Source of the DNA: JAEINY01 sp942490535
GTDB taxonomy: Bacteria; Bacteroidota; Bacteroidia; Bacteroidales; Marinilabiliaceae
Assembly: GCA_942490535.1 (NCBI GenBank)
Contig: CALNXQ010000005.1
Span: 558,001-622,000, forward strand
DNA length: 64,000 nt
Reading direction: 5' to 3'
The notes under the pieces are model-generated. The model saw only the letters and a program-made list of their open reading frames with translations, searched no databases and was not told where the DNA came from. A program made the translations under genes and the position numbers. Positions 1 to 8,133 of the stretch are shown in pieces (positions within the stretch are counted from its first letter, which is position 1; the number at the start of each line of letters is the position of its first letter).

Positions 1-536
1 TCCGACTCAACTTTAAAGACATCTTGCAAGGAGAATTGCACATTCACATCAAGTTGCCGACCATTTTCCTTCGCGATCGCCAACGCCTGAGGGGAGAAAT
101 CCCATGCATGCACCACTGCATCCGGGCAATTTGATTTTAATGCCAACGCAATGCAACCACTACCTGTCCCAATATCCAGTATGGTGGTTTTATCTACAGA
201 AGGGTCCTTTAATATCCAGTCTACCAATTCTTCTGTTTCTGGCCGCGGAATTAGCACACCCGGCCGCACCTTAAAGGTCATCCCATAAAATTCAGTTGAA
301 CCGATGATGTATTGAATGGGTTCATGCTGTTTCAGGCGACCTGTAATCTCAGTTAGCAAATGCTCTTGTTCAGTTGATAAAGGCGTGTCACCTTTTAGCA
401 TCAGATCAGTGGCTGAAAATCCAAATAAATCTTCAAATATCAACCGAATAAACTGACGGATTTCAGTTAAAGGGTAGTCGTTTCTGAGATCAGACTGAAA
501 GGATTGCGTGAATGTGTGAACAGTTGTACCGGCCAT
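1..536 (-). CDS. prmC: Release factor glutamine methyltransferase PrmC (HemK), partial (C-terminus outside window)
   Basis: The visible N-terminal 178 residues read on the minus strand contain an N-terminal helical domain, the segment IPRPETEELV (about 96-105) and the SAM-binding motif DIGTGSG (121-127), all typical of PrmC. The family methylates the glutamine of the GGQ motif in peptide chain release factors RF1/RF2. The diagnostic NPPY motif would lie beyond position 1, so it cannot be checked. The ATG at 536 gives a normal N-terminus. The gene is divergent from ribD with only 36 bp between the two starts, so the promoters must overlap the short gap or the ends of the genes. Identification is firm from the motif order. 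Confidence 0.9.
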   Translation of the reverse strand, partial: MAGTTVHTFTQSFQSDLRNDYPLTEIRQFIRLIFEDLFGFSATDLMLKGDTPLSTEQEHLLTEITGRLKQHEPIQYIIGSTEFYGMTFKVRPGVLIPRPETEELVDWILKDPSVDKTTILDIGTGSGCIALALKSNCPDAVVHAWDFSPQALAIAKENGRQLDVNVQFSLQDVFKVES

Positions 537-554
537 TTTTTGTATCTTGAAGCG

Positions 555-562
555 CAAAATTA
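555..562 (-). promoter_or_regulatory. Candidate -7 element for prmC (TAATTTTG)
   Basis: On the minus strand this reads TAATTTTG, an exact match to the Bacteroidota -7 consensus TAnnTTTG, about 20 nt before the prmC ATG. No TTTG -33 box lies 19-21 nt upstream, so support is partial. Confidence 0.3.
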
Positions 563-572
563 CGAAACAATA

Positions 573-1628
573 ATGAATCCACCGATCGAAGCTAAAAAAT
601 ACATGCAACGCTGCCTGCAGCTGGCATCTATGGCTGAAGGGAAAACTTATCCCAACCCCATGGTAGGCAGTGTCATTGTGCATAAGGGGAAAATCATCGG
701 AGAAGGCTATCATTGTAAAGCAGGTGAGCCACATGCCGAGGTGAATGCCGTTCGTTCAGTTAAAAATGAGCACTTATTAAAAGACGCTACTCTTTACGTT
801 AACCTGGAGCCCTGTGCGCATTTCGGCAAAACACCACCCTGCTCTAAACTCATTATCGAGAAAAAAATTCCCCGAGTAGTCATTGGTTGCGTCGACAGCT
901 TTTCAGAAGTAGCCGGCAAAGGCATTGAGATGATGCGCCAGGCAGGCATTGAGGTTACAGTTGGTGTTTTGGAGCAGGAGAGCCGGGAGCTCAACCGCCG
1001 CTTTTTCACCTTCCATACGCACAAACGCCCATATATCCATTTAAAATGGGCGCAAACACTGGATGGTTTTATCGATATCGATCGGAGCACCGATCATTTT
1101 GGGCAGCCCACCTGGATCACCAATGAATGGGCCCGACGCGCTGTGCATCGCCAACGCAGTACTGAGCAGGCCATTTTAGTGGGAACACATACGGCTGAGA
1201 AAGACAATCCGTCACTCACCCTACGGGAGTGGACCGGAGCACAACCCTTGCGGCTCTTAATTGATCGACAATGCCGTTTAGATAAAACCTATCATTTACT
1301 CGATGGAATGACACCAACTTTGGTCTTAAATGAAATAAAAAACGAACTACAACCGGGTCTTGAATATTATAAAGCAGATTTTTCAAATGGCCTGCAGGAA
1401 GAAATTATAAACCTTCTCTACCAAAGGAACATACAATCTTTGATTGTTGAAGGAGGGCACAAAACCATTCAGCGCTTTATTGACAAAAACCTTTGGGATG
1501 AAGCACACATTTACACCGGAAAAAAATGGTTTCACCAAGGTATTGAAGCCCCAAAATTAACAGGGAAATTAACCCATCAAGAAAAATTTGACGATAGTGA
1601 ACTATTCGTTTATCGTAATAATTTGTAA
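573..1628 (+). CDS. ribD: Bifunctional riboflavin biosynthesis deaminase/reductase RibD
   Basis: RibD converts 2,5-diamino-6-ribosylamino-4-pyrimidinone 5'-phosphate to the ribitylamino-uracil in two steps (deamination, then NADPH reduction) in riboflavin synthesis. The 351-residue protein has the zinc deaminase motifs HAE (54-56) and PCAHFGKTPPC (80-90, Zn cysteines C81 and C90), followed by a RibD C-terminal reductase domain starting near KWAQTLDG. An upstream in-frame ATG at 504 exists, but it would overlap the divergent prmC start; the ATG at 573 fits the family N-terminus. No other rib gene is adjacent. The cardiolipin synthase gene follows after 30 bp and may be cotranscribed. Confidence 0.93.
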   Translation: MNPPIEAKKYMQRCLQLASMAEGKTYPNPMVGSVIVHKGKIIGEGYHCKAGEPHAEVNAVRSVKNEHLLKDATLYVNLEPCAHFGKTPPCSKLIIEKKIPRVVIGCVDSFSEVAGKGIEMMRQAGIEVTVGVLEQESRELNRRFFTFHTHKRPYIHLKWAQTLDGFIDIDRSTDHFGQPTWITNEWARRAVHRQRSTEQAILVGTHTAEKDNPSLTLREWTGAQPLRLLIDRQCRLDKTYHLLDGMTPTLVLNEIKNELQPGLEYYKADFSNGLQEEIINLLYQRNIQSLIVEGGHKTIQRFIDKNLWDEAHIYTGKKWFHQGIEAPKLTGKLTHQEKFDDSELFVYRNNL

Positions 1629-1658
1629 ATTACCTCTATAATTATTGTCGCTATCATC

Positions 1659-3122
1659 ATGGAGATCTTTACCCACATAGCCCCTTTTTTAAAAACCATT
1701 CTCATTGCGGCCTATGCCATCAGCATATTGGTAGTAATTATTCTTATCATGCTGGAAAACAGGAGTCCACTCAAGGCTATCTCCTGGATTTTAGTACTAA
1801 TGTTACTACCTGGACTGGGTATCATATTTTATGTGTTTTTTGGCCAGAACCTACGCAAAGAAAAAATCATCGCCCGGAAGGGATTAAAAAACCACGATCT
1901 CCTATCATCTATTGCGCATTCGCAAAACCATAAACTATCAGAAGGCAATTTAATTGAAAGCCCGGAAGTAGATGGAAATTTACGCTTGGTACAGATGTTA
2001 CTGAATAACTCCTCATCAATCATCACGGTTGGGAATAAAGTAAAAGTTCTGAACAATGGGAAGGAAACGTTTGACTGCATCAAGCAGGCGTTAAAGGAAG
2101 CTGAAAAATTCATTCACCTGGAATATTACATTATTGACAATGATACGATTGGCAATGAAATAATAGACATCCTCAAGGAAAAATGCCAAAGTGGCGTTGA
2201 AGTACGAATAATTGTGGATGATGTAGGTAGCTGGGAATTAAAACGATCTTTTTTTCGGGATTTAGAATCCTATGGTATTGAAATAAAATCTTTTTTACAA
2301 GTCCGTTTTCCATTATTCACCAGTAAAGTTAACTACCGCAACCACCGGAAAATAATTGTGATTGATGGGGAAATTGGGTTTTTGGGAGGCATCAACATTG
2401 CCGATCGTTATTTGAAAGGGGACTCCAAATACGGCATATGGCGCGACATGCACCTTCAAATTGATGGAGATGCCGTGAACGCCATTCAAACTGTTTTCTT
2501 GACAGACTGGTATTTTGTTAGCCAGAAAGACATTGCGGACCCCTACTATTTTCCGGTAAAACAACCCGATGGGGATAAAATGGTGCAAATTACGGCATCC
2601 GGTCCTGATTCAGATTACCCCGGCATCATGATGGGTTTTTTTCAAGCCATTGCCTCGGCTACTAAATACGTCTATATTGCCACACCATATTTTATGCCTA
2701 GCGAGGGGGTGCTATTGGCCATAACAGCTGCTGCTTTAGGCGGCATTGATATCCGCATTCTGGTGCCTGAAAAGAGCGATGCTTACTTCACCCAACTTTG
2801 CACTAAATCATATATCCGGGAGATGTTGGAAGCAGGGGTGAAATTTTACTTCTATCAAAAGGGATTTTTACACAGTAAGATGATGGTAGTGGATGATCAG
2901 GTATGCACCATTGGCACCACTAACATGGATTTCCGAAGCTTTGAACAAAATTTTGAAGTGAATGCATTCATTTTTGATGCAGAGACAGCCATTGAAGTAC
3001 GGGACATCTACCTCAACGACCTCAAGGATTCCCGAATGATTGTGTTGAAGGAATGGAAGAAACGACCCCGTTGGCAGAAAGCCAAAGAGTCGTTCGCCCG
3101 TTTATTCAGTCCTTTATTATAA
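1659..3122 (+). CDS. cls: Cardiolipin synthase (phospholipase D family)
   Basis: A 487-residue inner-membrane enzyme that condenses two phosphatidylglycerols into cardiolipin and glycerol. Two N-terminal hydrophobic segments (about 12-32 and 40-62) precede two PLD catalytic HxKxxxxD motifs: H229/K231/D236 (followed by GEIGFLGG) and H405/K407/D412 (followed by IGTTNMDFRSF). Length and architecture match bacterial ClsA-type synthases. It follows ribD closely. Its 3' end overlaps that of the convergent SDR gene by 6 bp, so there is no room for a separate terminator. Confidence 0.93.
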   Translation: MEIFTHIAPFLKTILIAAYAISILVVIILIMLENRSPLKAISWILVLMLLPGLGIIFYVFFGQNLRKEKIIARKGLKNHDLLSSIAHSQNHKLSEGNLIESPEVDGNLRLVQMLLNNSSSIITVGNKVKVLNNGKETFDCIKQALKEAEKFIHLEYYIIDNDTIGNEIIDILKEKCQSGVEVRIIVDDVGSWELKRSFFRDLESYGIEIKSFLQVRFPLFTSKVNYRNHRKIIVIDGEIGFLGGINIADRYLKGDSKYGIWRDMHLQIDGDAVNAIQTVFLTDWYFVSQKDIADPYYFPVKQPDGDKMVQITASGPDSDYPGIMMGFFQAIASATKYVYIATPYFMPSEGVLLAITAAALGGIDIRILVPEKSDAYFTQLCTKSYIREMLEAGVKFYFYQKGFLHSKMMVVDDQVCTIGTTNMDFRSFEQNFEVNAFIFDAETAIEVRDIYLNDLKDSRMIVLKEWKKRPRWQKAKESFARLFSPLL

Positions 3123-3890
3123 TGTGGATTTAACCGCTCCCCCATCCAATGCATAAACCTGCCCGGTAACAAATTCTGACAAAGGTGATAACAACCAGGT
3201 AGCCAGACTACCCAAATAGTGTGGTTTACCAAAATGACCAACCGGAATGTTTTCGATGAATTGCTGGCGCGTTTCAGCGAAACTATCTCCTGTTAACAGA
3301 CTCTTTTTTTCAATCAAACGGCTAATGGCTGCTGTATCATGCGATCCTGGCGCAATAATATTGAAGGTGATGTGATGCCCGGTAATTTCCTGCGAAACCG
3401 TTTTCATCATCCCAACCACCGCCAAACGCAATGAAGTGCTGAGGACCAGATTTTCATAAGGCTGTTTCACCGATGAACTTTCAATAAACACCACCCGTCC
3501 ATAATTCCGTTTCTTGAAATATGGCAGCAATTTTTGCGTCAGTTCCACTTTCCAGCGCAGAATACTTCGATAGGCATCATCCCAATCCGAAAGGCGCGTT
3601 TCTTCGAATGATTTGGCCGGTGGGCCTCCCGCATTTACCAGGACACCGGATATTTTTTCAGCTTCGGCTAAAGTCACAGCCTGATTAATGATTGCTGAAT
3701 CTGTAATGTCACCCTGCAAAGCGATGAACCGGTCACCATAGGTATTTTGAAGTTGTGTTAGCCCGGCCTGCTGACGCGCTACGCCAATCACACGGGCGCC
3801 ATCGGCGAGCAAGTGTTCTGCTGTCGCACGCCCAAAACCAGCCGTTACCCCGCACACCAAAAAGGTTTTGTCTTTTAATTGTAAATCCAT
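3117..3890 (-). CDS. SDR-family oxidoreductase with atypical active site
   Basis: A 257-residue Rossmann-fold protein of the short-chain dehydrogenase/reductase superfamily. The cofactor region reads GVTAGFG (14-20) and NAGGP (86-90), and the PGS motif near 181-183 and the C-terminal substrate loop region fit classical SDRs. The catalytic zone, however, reads SSSVKQPYENLVLSTSLR (138-155). A serine and a tyrosine (Y145) are present but the usual Lys four residues after Tyr is not (it is Val149). This resembles an SDR subgroup with a K-x-P-x-x-N-L-x-L-S segment that is often annotated only as SDR oxidoreductase. Substrate is unknown. The upstream region (3891-4085) holds no gene. Confidence 0.8.
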   Translation of the reverse strand: MDLQLKDKTFLVCGVTAGFGRATAEHLLADGARVIGVARQQAGLTQLQNTYGDRFIALQGDITDSAIINQAVTLAEAEKISGVLVNAGGPPAKSFEETRLSDWDDAYRSILRWKVELTQKLLPYFKKRNYGRVVFIESSSVKQPYENLVLSTSLRLAVVGMMKTVSQEITGHHITFNIIAPGSHDTAAISRLIEKKSLLTGDSFAETRQQFIENIPVGHFGKPHYLGSLATWLLSPLSEFVTGQVYALDGGAVKSTL

Positions 3891-4053
3891 TTATTCAGAG
3901 TTTGATTATAGGACAATCTGAACACGATGAAAGTTCTAAACAGGTTTAAATCCAATATTTGCCATTGCTTTTATTCATCTACAATAGCTCCTATTTCAGT
4001 ACTTATTACTACCGTTTCATAATAAATTAATCCCTTAGCGGCTAAATAGTAAT

Positions 4054-4061
4054 TATATTTG
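4054..4061 (+). promoter_or_regulatory. Candidate -7 element (TATATTTG) for the TylF-like/patatin gene pair
   Basis: An exact TAnnTTTG match 24 nt before the ATG at 4086. No TTTG -33 box is seen at the expected 19-21 nt, so this is a partial promoter call. Confidence 0.4.
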
Positions 4062-4085
4062 CTTTAAACGCCACATCAAAACAAT

Positions 4086-4826
4086 ATGACATTACTGCAA
4101 TTACTCAACCTCATTCTACTTAACCTGGTCGCACTCATGGCGCTCAGCTATTTCTGGAGTTTTTATACTTATAAACTCTTCAAACCGTTTGCCTGGTTAG
4201 ATGCTCAAAAAAAAAGCCAGCTGCCAAAAATTATTTTAAAGCTCGAACGAAAATTTAAGGATAAAAACCGCTATTACAGCCTGTGGTTGCAACTCCAACG
4301 CATCCAAAAGAACAACATCCCCGGTGACTTGGCCGAATTGGGTGTTTATAAAGGCGAAACAGCGAAACTCATTCACCACCTCATACCAGACCGTGACTTT
4401 TTTCTATTCGATAGCTTTAGTGGACTTCCCAAACAAGTCATTCGGGAGGATTGCGATGGAGCGGTGCGTCCGCAAACGGTGAAATTTGATAATACGACTC
4501 CCTTAGAAGTAGTCAAGTACATTAAAGGCAATGATCGCATTATCATTAAAGAAGGGATTTTCCCTGAAACCACTTCCGGACTGGAAGACCGAACGTTTGC
4601 CTTTGTACACATCGATGCTGATCTCTACCAATCAACCCTTGATGCGCTCCATTTTTTCTATCCCCGCCTTTCACCGGGCGGCATGATATTGGTTCATGAC
4701 TATAACCACAATTGGGAAGGTGTAGAAAAGGCCATTGACGAATTCTCTGAAACGATTCCGGAAAGTTTTGCTGAGCTACCGGACATGTATGGATCAGCAC
4801 TGCTCATCAAAAATAAAAACCGGTAA
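4086..4826 (+). CDS. TylF/MycF-like class I SAM-dependent methyltransferase
   Basis: The 246-residue product has an N-terminal hydrophobic segment (about 5-25, possibly a membrane anchor) and then a TylF-type methyltransferase domain. Visible motifs are LAELGVYKGETAKL (SAM motif I variant), FDSFSGLP, and FVHIDADLYQST, where acidic residues bind Mg2+ in MycF-type enzymes, followed by LSPGGMILVHDY. Family members O-methylate sugars in macrolides, but relatives in non-producers have unknown, often surface-glycan, substrates. It lies 3 bp upstream of the patatin gene, so the two are probably cotranscribed. The exact substrate cannot be inferred. Confidence 0.8.
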   Translation: MTLLQLLNLILLNLVALMALSYFWSFYTYKLFKPFAWLDAQKKSQLPKIILKLERKFKDKNRYYSLWLQLQRIQKNNIPGDLAELGVYKGETAKLIHHLIPDRDFFLFDSFSGLPKQVIREDCDGAVRPQTVKFDNTTPLEVVKYIKGNDRIIIKEGIFPETTSGLEDRTFAFVHIDADLYQSTLDALHFFYPRLSPGGMILVHDYNHNWEGVEKAIDEFSETIPESFAELPDMYGSALLIKNKNR

Positions 4827-4829
4827 GAC

Positions 4830-7112
4830 ATGCGACCTCTACTCTTCGTCATCTTACTCCTATCAACCTGGACTATTTATAGTCAGGATAACGTACAAAA
4901 AAAGAATGCCCGGCCCAAAATTGGCCTGGTATTAAGTGGTGGAGGCGCAAAGGGATTGGCCCACATTGGCGTATTAAAAGTTTTGGAGGAAGCCGGCATT
5001 CGCCCGGATTACATCACCGGAACCAGCATGGGTAGTATCATTGGAGGTCTCTATGCCAGCGGATATTCGGCTACAGAACTGGATTCCATTGTACGTAGAG
5101 CCGATTGGGCCATTTTGCTCAGTGATCAGGTTCCCTTATCAGATGTAGTACCCGAAGAAAAAAATGACTACAATCGATTTCAGTTGGAATTCGATATTAA
5201 CAAAAAAGGGTTATCCCTTCCGGCTGGTGTGGTGCGCGGACAGCGTATCTCAGAGTACCTTTCAGAATTAACCTGGCACGTAGCCGATGTGAAAGATTTT
5301 GATCAGCTACCCATCCCGTTCCGATGCGTAGCAGCGGATTTATTAACCGGCGAAACCCACGTTTTTAAAAGTGGTGATTTAACCACTGCCATGCGCGCCA
5401 GCATGGCAATCCCTTCAGTATTTACGCCCGTTGAAATCGGTGACAAATATTTGGTGGATGGTGGTGTGTTGGATAATTTTCCGGTAAAAGAGTGCATAAA
5501 GATGGGTGCGGACATCATCATTGGTGTTAATGTGGGATTTAAAGATTATCCCACCAAGGAGGATATGAATTCCTTGACGAAAGTGCTACTCACCTCCTCT
5601 TCCATTGGCAGTCACCCGGCACTTGTGGAAGCTATTAGATTGACAGATTACATCATATCTCCGGATTTAGCACCCTATACCACTTCCAGTTTCTTTGACG
5701 GACCAAAAATCATTGAACGCGGTGAAATTGCTGCCCGGCAACAAATGGAGCGATTTCAACACCTGGCAGATTCCATCAATAACTTCGGTCCAATGCCTGT
5801 TACTCCGCAAAGGACTCAACCCAATGAAATCATTATAAGCGATATTCAGATTATTAATCGGGAACACATCTCCAGAAAATTTTTCATCGGTCATGTTGGT
5901 TTCGACGTGGGGGACACGGTTTCGGTAGAACAGGTTAACAATGGTATTCGAAGTTTGATTGGTACCCGGTTTTACGAAAAAATAACCTATGAATTAATCC
6001 CCTACGAGGAAGGTTTTGCCATTGTTTTCAACACATTGGAAACGAAATCGGCCAAAGCAAAATTCTCTATCCACTATGATAATGAATTAAAAGCCGGTAT
6101 TATCGCCAACTTAACCCTCCGCAATATCCTCACCAAAAACAGTCGATTGTCATTAACTGCCGACATTTCAGAAGCACCACGGATCTATAGTAACTTGCTT
6201 ACTTTTTTAGGCGAAAAGCAAACTACTGGCTTTTATCTGGACGCTTACCTTGAAGACACCCCGCTCCCCATATATAGTGATAGAGGTAAGAAATTTGGCA
6301 CCTTCGGTTACCAACAGACCTACATTGGAGGAGGTTTAAATTTTTCCACCGGTAGCTCTGTTCAAATCAATGCGGGATTAAAGTGGAAGACCATGGCATT
6401 AAATCAGGAATCCGGATTCAATGAGATATTCGATTTTGGAGCTAAACAATTTGGGAATGGTCTCCTGCAAAGCGAACTAGTATTTGAAAGCAACACTCTA
6501 AACCAACGCTTTTTTGCTACCAAAGGGCATCACTTAAAAATTAGTGGTGTATACAACCTCAACGCCTATGAAATATACCGTGGTGTGGATTCCATAAAAT
6601 ACATGGTTGATCCCTACATTTCCATTGCTGAAAAAAATTATGCCTTTGCGCAAGGGTCCTATTTAAAAATGATACCTCTCAATAAAACCTTTAGCTTAAT
6701 GGTAAAGGGTGAAGCTGGTTTGTATACGAAAGATCCCCTCTTCCTGAATTTAGTCTTTCTGGGAGGAACGGCCTACAATGCAGCCGTGAATGACATTCCT
6801 TTTGTAGGCCTGAACTATCGCGAAAAACTGGTTGAAAACTATACTTTGGCACAAAGCATCTTGAACATCAATATCAGCAATATTTTCTATGCCCACATAA
6901 TTGCCAACGGAATCTACTCCCTACCCTTTGGCTCTGAAAATTATAATCCTGACGAAAATCCATTTATTCTGGATCAAAAAGAGTTTATTCTCGGTTATGG
7001 CGTCGCCATCTCCATGAATAGCATCATTGGACCAATAACTTTAGGTTTCGGAAGTAATCAAAGGGATCACCGCTTACGTACTTATATTAATATTGGATTC
7101 CCTTTCAATTAA
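4830..7112 (+). CDS. Patatin-like phospholipase with C-terminal BamA/surface-antigen beta-barrel
   Basis: A 760-residue secreted protein with signal peptide (about 1-18), patatin domain and a long C-terminal outer-membrane barrel. The patatin motifs are complete: oxyanion loop GGGAKG (37-42), nucleophile elbow GTSMG with S66, and catalytic DGG with D210. A POTRA-like segment follows near 330-400, then beta-rich sequence ending in aromatic and polar residues (INIGFPFN). The layout is that of PlpD-like type Vd autotransporter/patatin proteins, common in Bacteroidota; here the passenger appears to stay linked to the barrel. Predicted activity is phospholipase A-type lipid hydrolysis in the periplasm or at the cell surface. 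Confidence 0.88.
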   Translation: MRPLLFVILLLSTWTIYSQDNVQKKNARPKIGLVLSGGGAKGLAHIGVLKVLEEAGIRPDYITGTSMGSIIGGLYASGYSATELDSIVRRADWAILLSDQVPLSDVVPEEKNDYNRFQLEFDINKKGLSLPAGVVRGQRISEYLSELTWHVADVKDFDQLPIPFRCVAADLLTGETHVFKSGDLTTAMRASMAIPSVFTPVEIGDKYLVDGGVLDNFPVKECIKMGADIIIGVNVGFKDYPTKEDMNSLTKVLLTSSSIGSHPALVEAIRLTDYIISPDLAPYTTSSFFDGPKIIERGEIAARQQMERFQHLADSINNFGPMPVTPQRTQPNEIIISDIQIINREHISRKFFIGHVGFDVGDTVSVEQVNNGIRSLIGTRFYEKITYELIPYEEGFAIVFNTLETKSAKAKFSIHYDNELKAGIIANLTLRNILTKNSRLSLTADISEAPRIYSNLLTFLGEKQTTGFYLDAYLEDTPLPIYSDRGKKFGTFGYQQTYIGGGLNFSTGSSVQINAGLKWKTMALNQESGFNEIFDFGAKQFGNGLLQSELVFESNTLNQRFFATKGHHLKISGVYNLNAYEIYRGVDSIKYMVDPYISIAEKNYAFAQGSYLKMIPLNKTFSLMVKGEAGLYTKDPLFLNLVFLGGTAYNAAVNDIPFVGLNYREKLVENYTLAQSILNINISNIFYAHIIANGIYSLPFGSENYNPDENPFILDQKEFILGYGVAISMNSIIGPITLGFGSNQRDHRLRTYINIGFPFN

Positions 7113-7159
7113 ATTGCCATCCTTACGAATTTCTCTTAACTTTTGCTAAAAGCAGAGCT

Positions 7160-7588
7160 ATGATGAAACAGGAACACAAATTGTATTCCAACGGAGCATT
7201 GACGATTGTTTGGAAACCAAACAAATGCATTCATTCAGCCAAATGCGTGAGGGGACTACCAGCTGTTTTCGATACGTCAACAAGCCCCTGGATCCACGCT
7301 CAGGGAGCCAACTCACAGACCATCATCAAGCAGATTAATCAATGTCCAAGTGGTGCTTTATCTTATTTATTAAATGATACTGAGATGGAAAAGAAAGTCG
7401 AATCAAACACCCCTTTTAAAGTGGAAGCGCTTAAAAACGGTCCTTATCTTATCAAAGGCACAATAATTTTAAAAACTACAGACGGTAAAGAAGAGAAAAT
7501 GGAAAACCCTGCTCTCTGCAGATGTGGCGGATCCAAAAACAAACCCTTCTGCGATGGCAGCCACAAGCAAAATGGGTTTGAAGGGTAG
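7160..7588 (+). CDS. Double iron-sulfur protein: YjdI-type [Fe-S] domain plus CDGSH domain
   Basis: A 142-residue cytosolic protein. The N-terminal half matches the YjdI/DUF1271 type (CIHSAKC near 23-29, later CPSGAL near 64-69). The C-terminal half ends in a CDGSH-type site, CRCGGSKNKPFCDGSH (about 120-135), which binds a [2Fe-2S] cluster through three Cys and one His. The two domains occur as neighbours or fusions in many bacteria; a redox or Fe-S storage role is assumed but the physiological job is unknown. ATG codons at 7160 and 7163 are both possible. It stands alone, with a large gene-free stretch downstream. Confidence 0.85.
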   Translation: MMKQEHKLYSNGALTIVWKPNKCIHSAKCVRGLPAVFDTSTSPWIHAQGANSQTIIKQINQCPSGALSYLLNDTEMEKKVESNTPFKVEALKNGPYLIKGTIILKTTDGKEEKMENPALCRCGGSKNKPFCDGSHKQNGFEG

Positions 7589-8133
7589 ATGGCAGGATAA
7601 TGGAAAAAATCAGATCGACGCATCAATAAATGCGCGAAATGAGTTCACCCAGGAGTCTAATTGAAAATGAAGCTTGAAAAATAATTTAAGCCCCACCAAA
7701 CACAGTTTATTGCCTTGGATAAATTTTCAAGGGTCACAAAACTAAAAGTGGGGTGTTGGTAAGTTTTTCAAAAGATGAAAAACATTATTATTGACCTTGG
7801 AGCCTATTTACAGGTCGACAAAAAAGGATTGCATGCCTTTGTGAAATTTTGCAAGACACTAAAAAACAAAAATGATCACTTGCTACGTTTTTAAGTGGGT
7901 CAAAAATGAAATTTTCGAGCTTGGTGCGTTTTTCCAACCAATAAAAAACGTTTGTTTGGCATGAAATATTTCTTCAAGCTACTGCCCACCGCAGAAACAT
8001 ACCATTCCATTTTCTCCGCTTATAACCAACACACAAAGAAACCAGATAAAAAGAACACAACAAATAATTGGAATTCGATTATCAGTGCTACTGACGTCAA
8101 ATCGAACTCCTTTCCTTATCTACACTGCTTTCA
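7589..8133. other. 545-bp AT-rich intergenic region without a convincing gene
   Basis: This stretch separates the CDGSH gene from the convergent ABC transporter gene. It contains a 39-codon ORF (7775-7894, beginning MKNIIIDLGAY) and a 61-codon ORF (7952-8137); neither has a recognisable domain or ribosome binding site. A hairpin with TTCGATT/AATCGAA arms (8074-8080 and 8100-8106) with inner CAGT/ACTG pairing lies just downstream of the ABC gene but lacks a T-tract. The region may be a decayed gene, but no family is recognisable. Confidence 0.5.

Noticed and set aside
7775..7894. 39-codon ORF beginning MKNIIIDLGAY
   Set aside because: Too short and without homology clues or start signals; AT-rich sequence makes chance ORFs likely.
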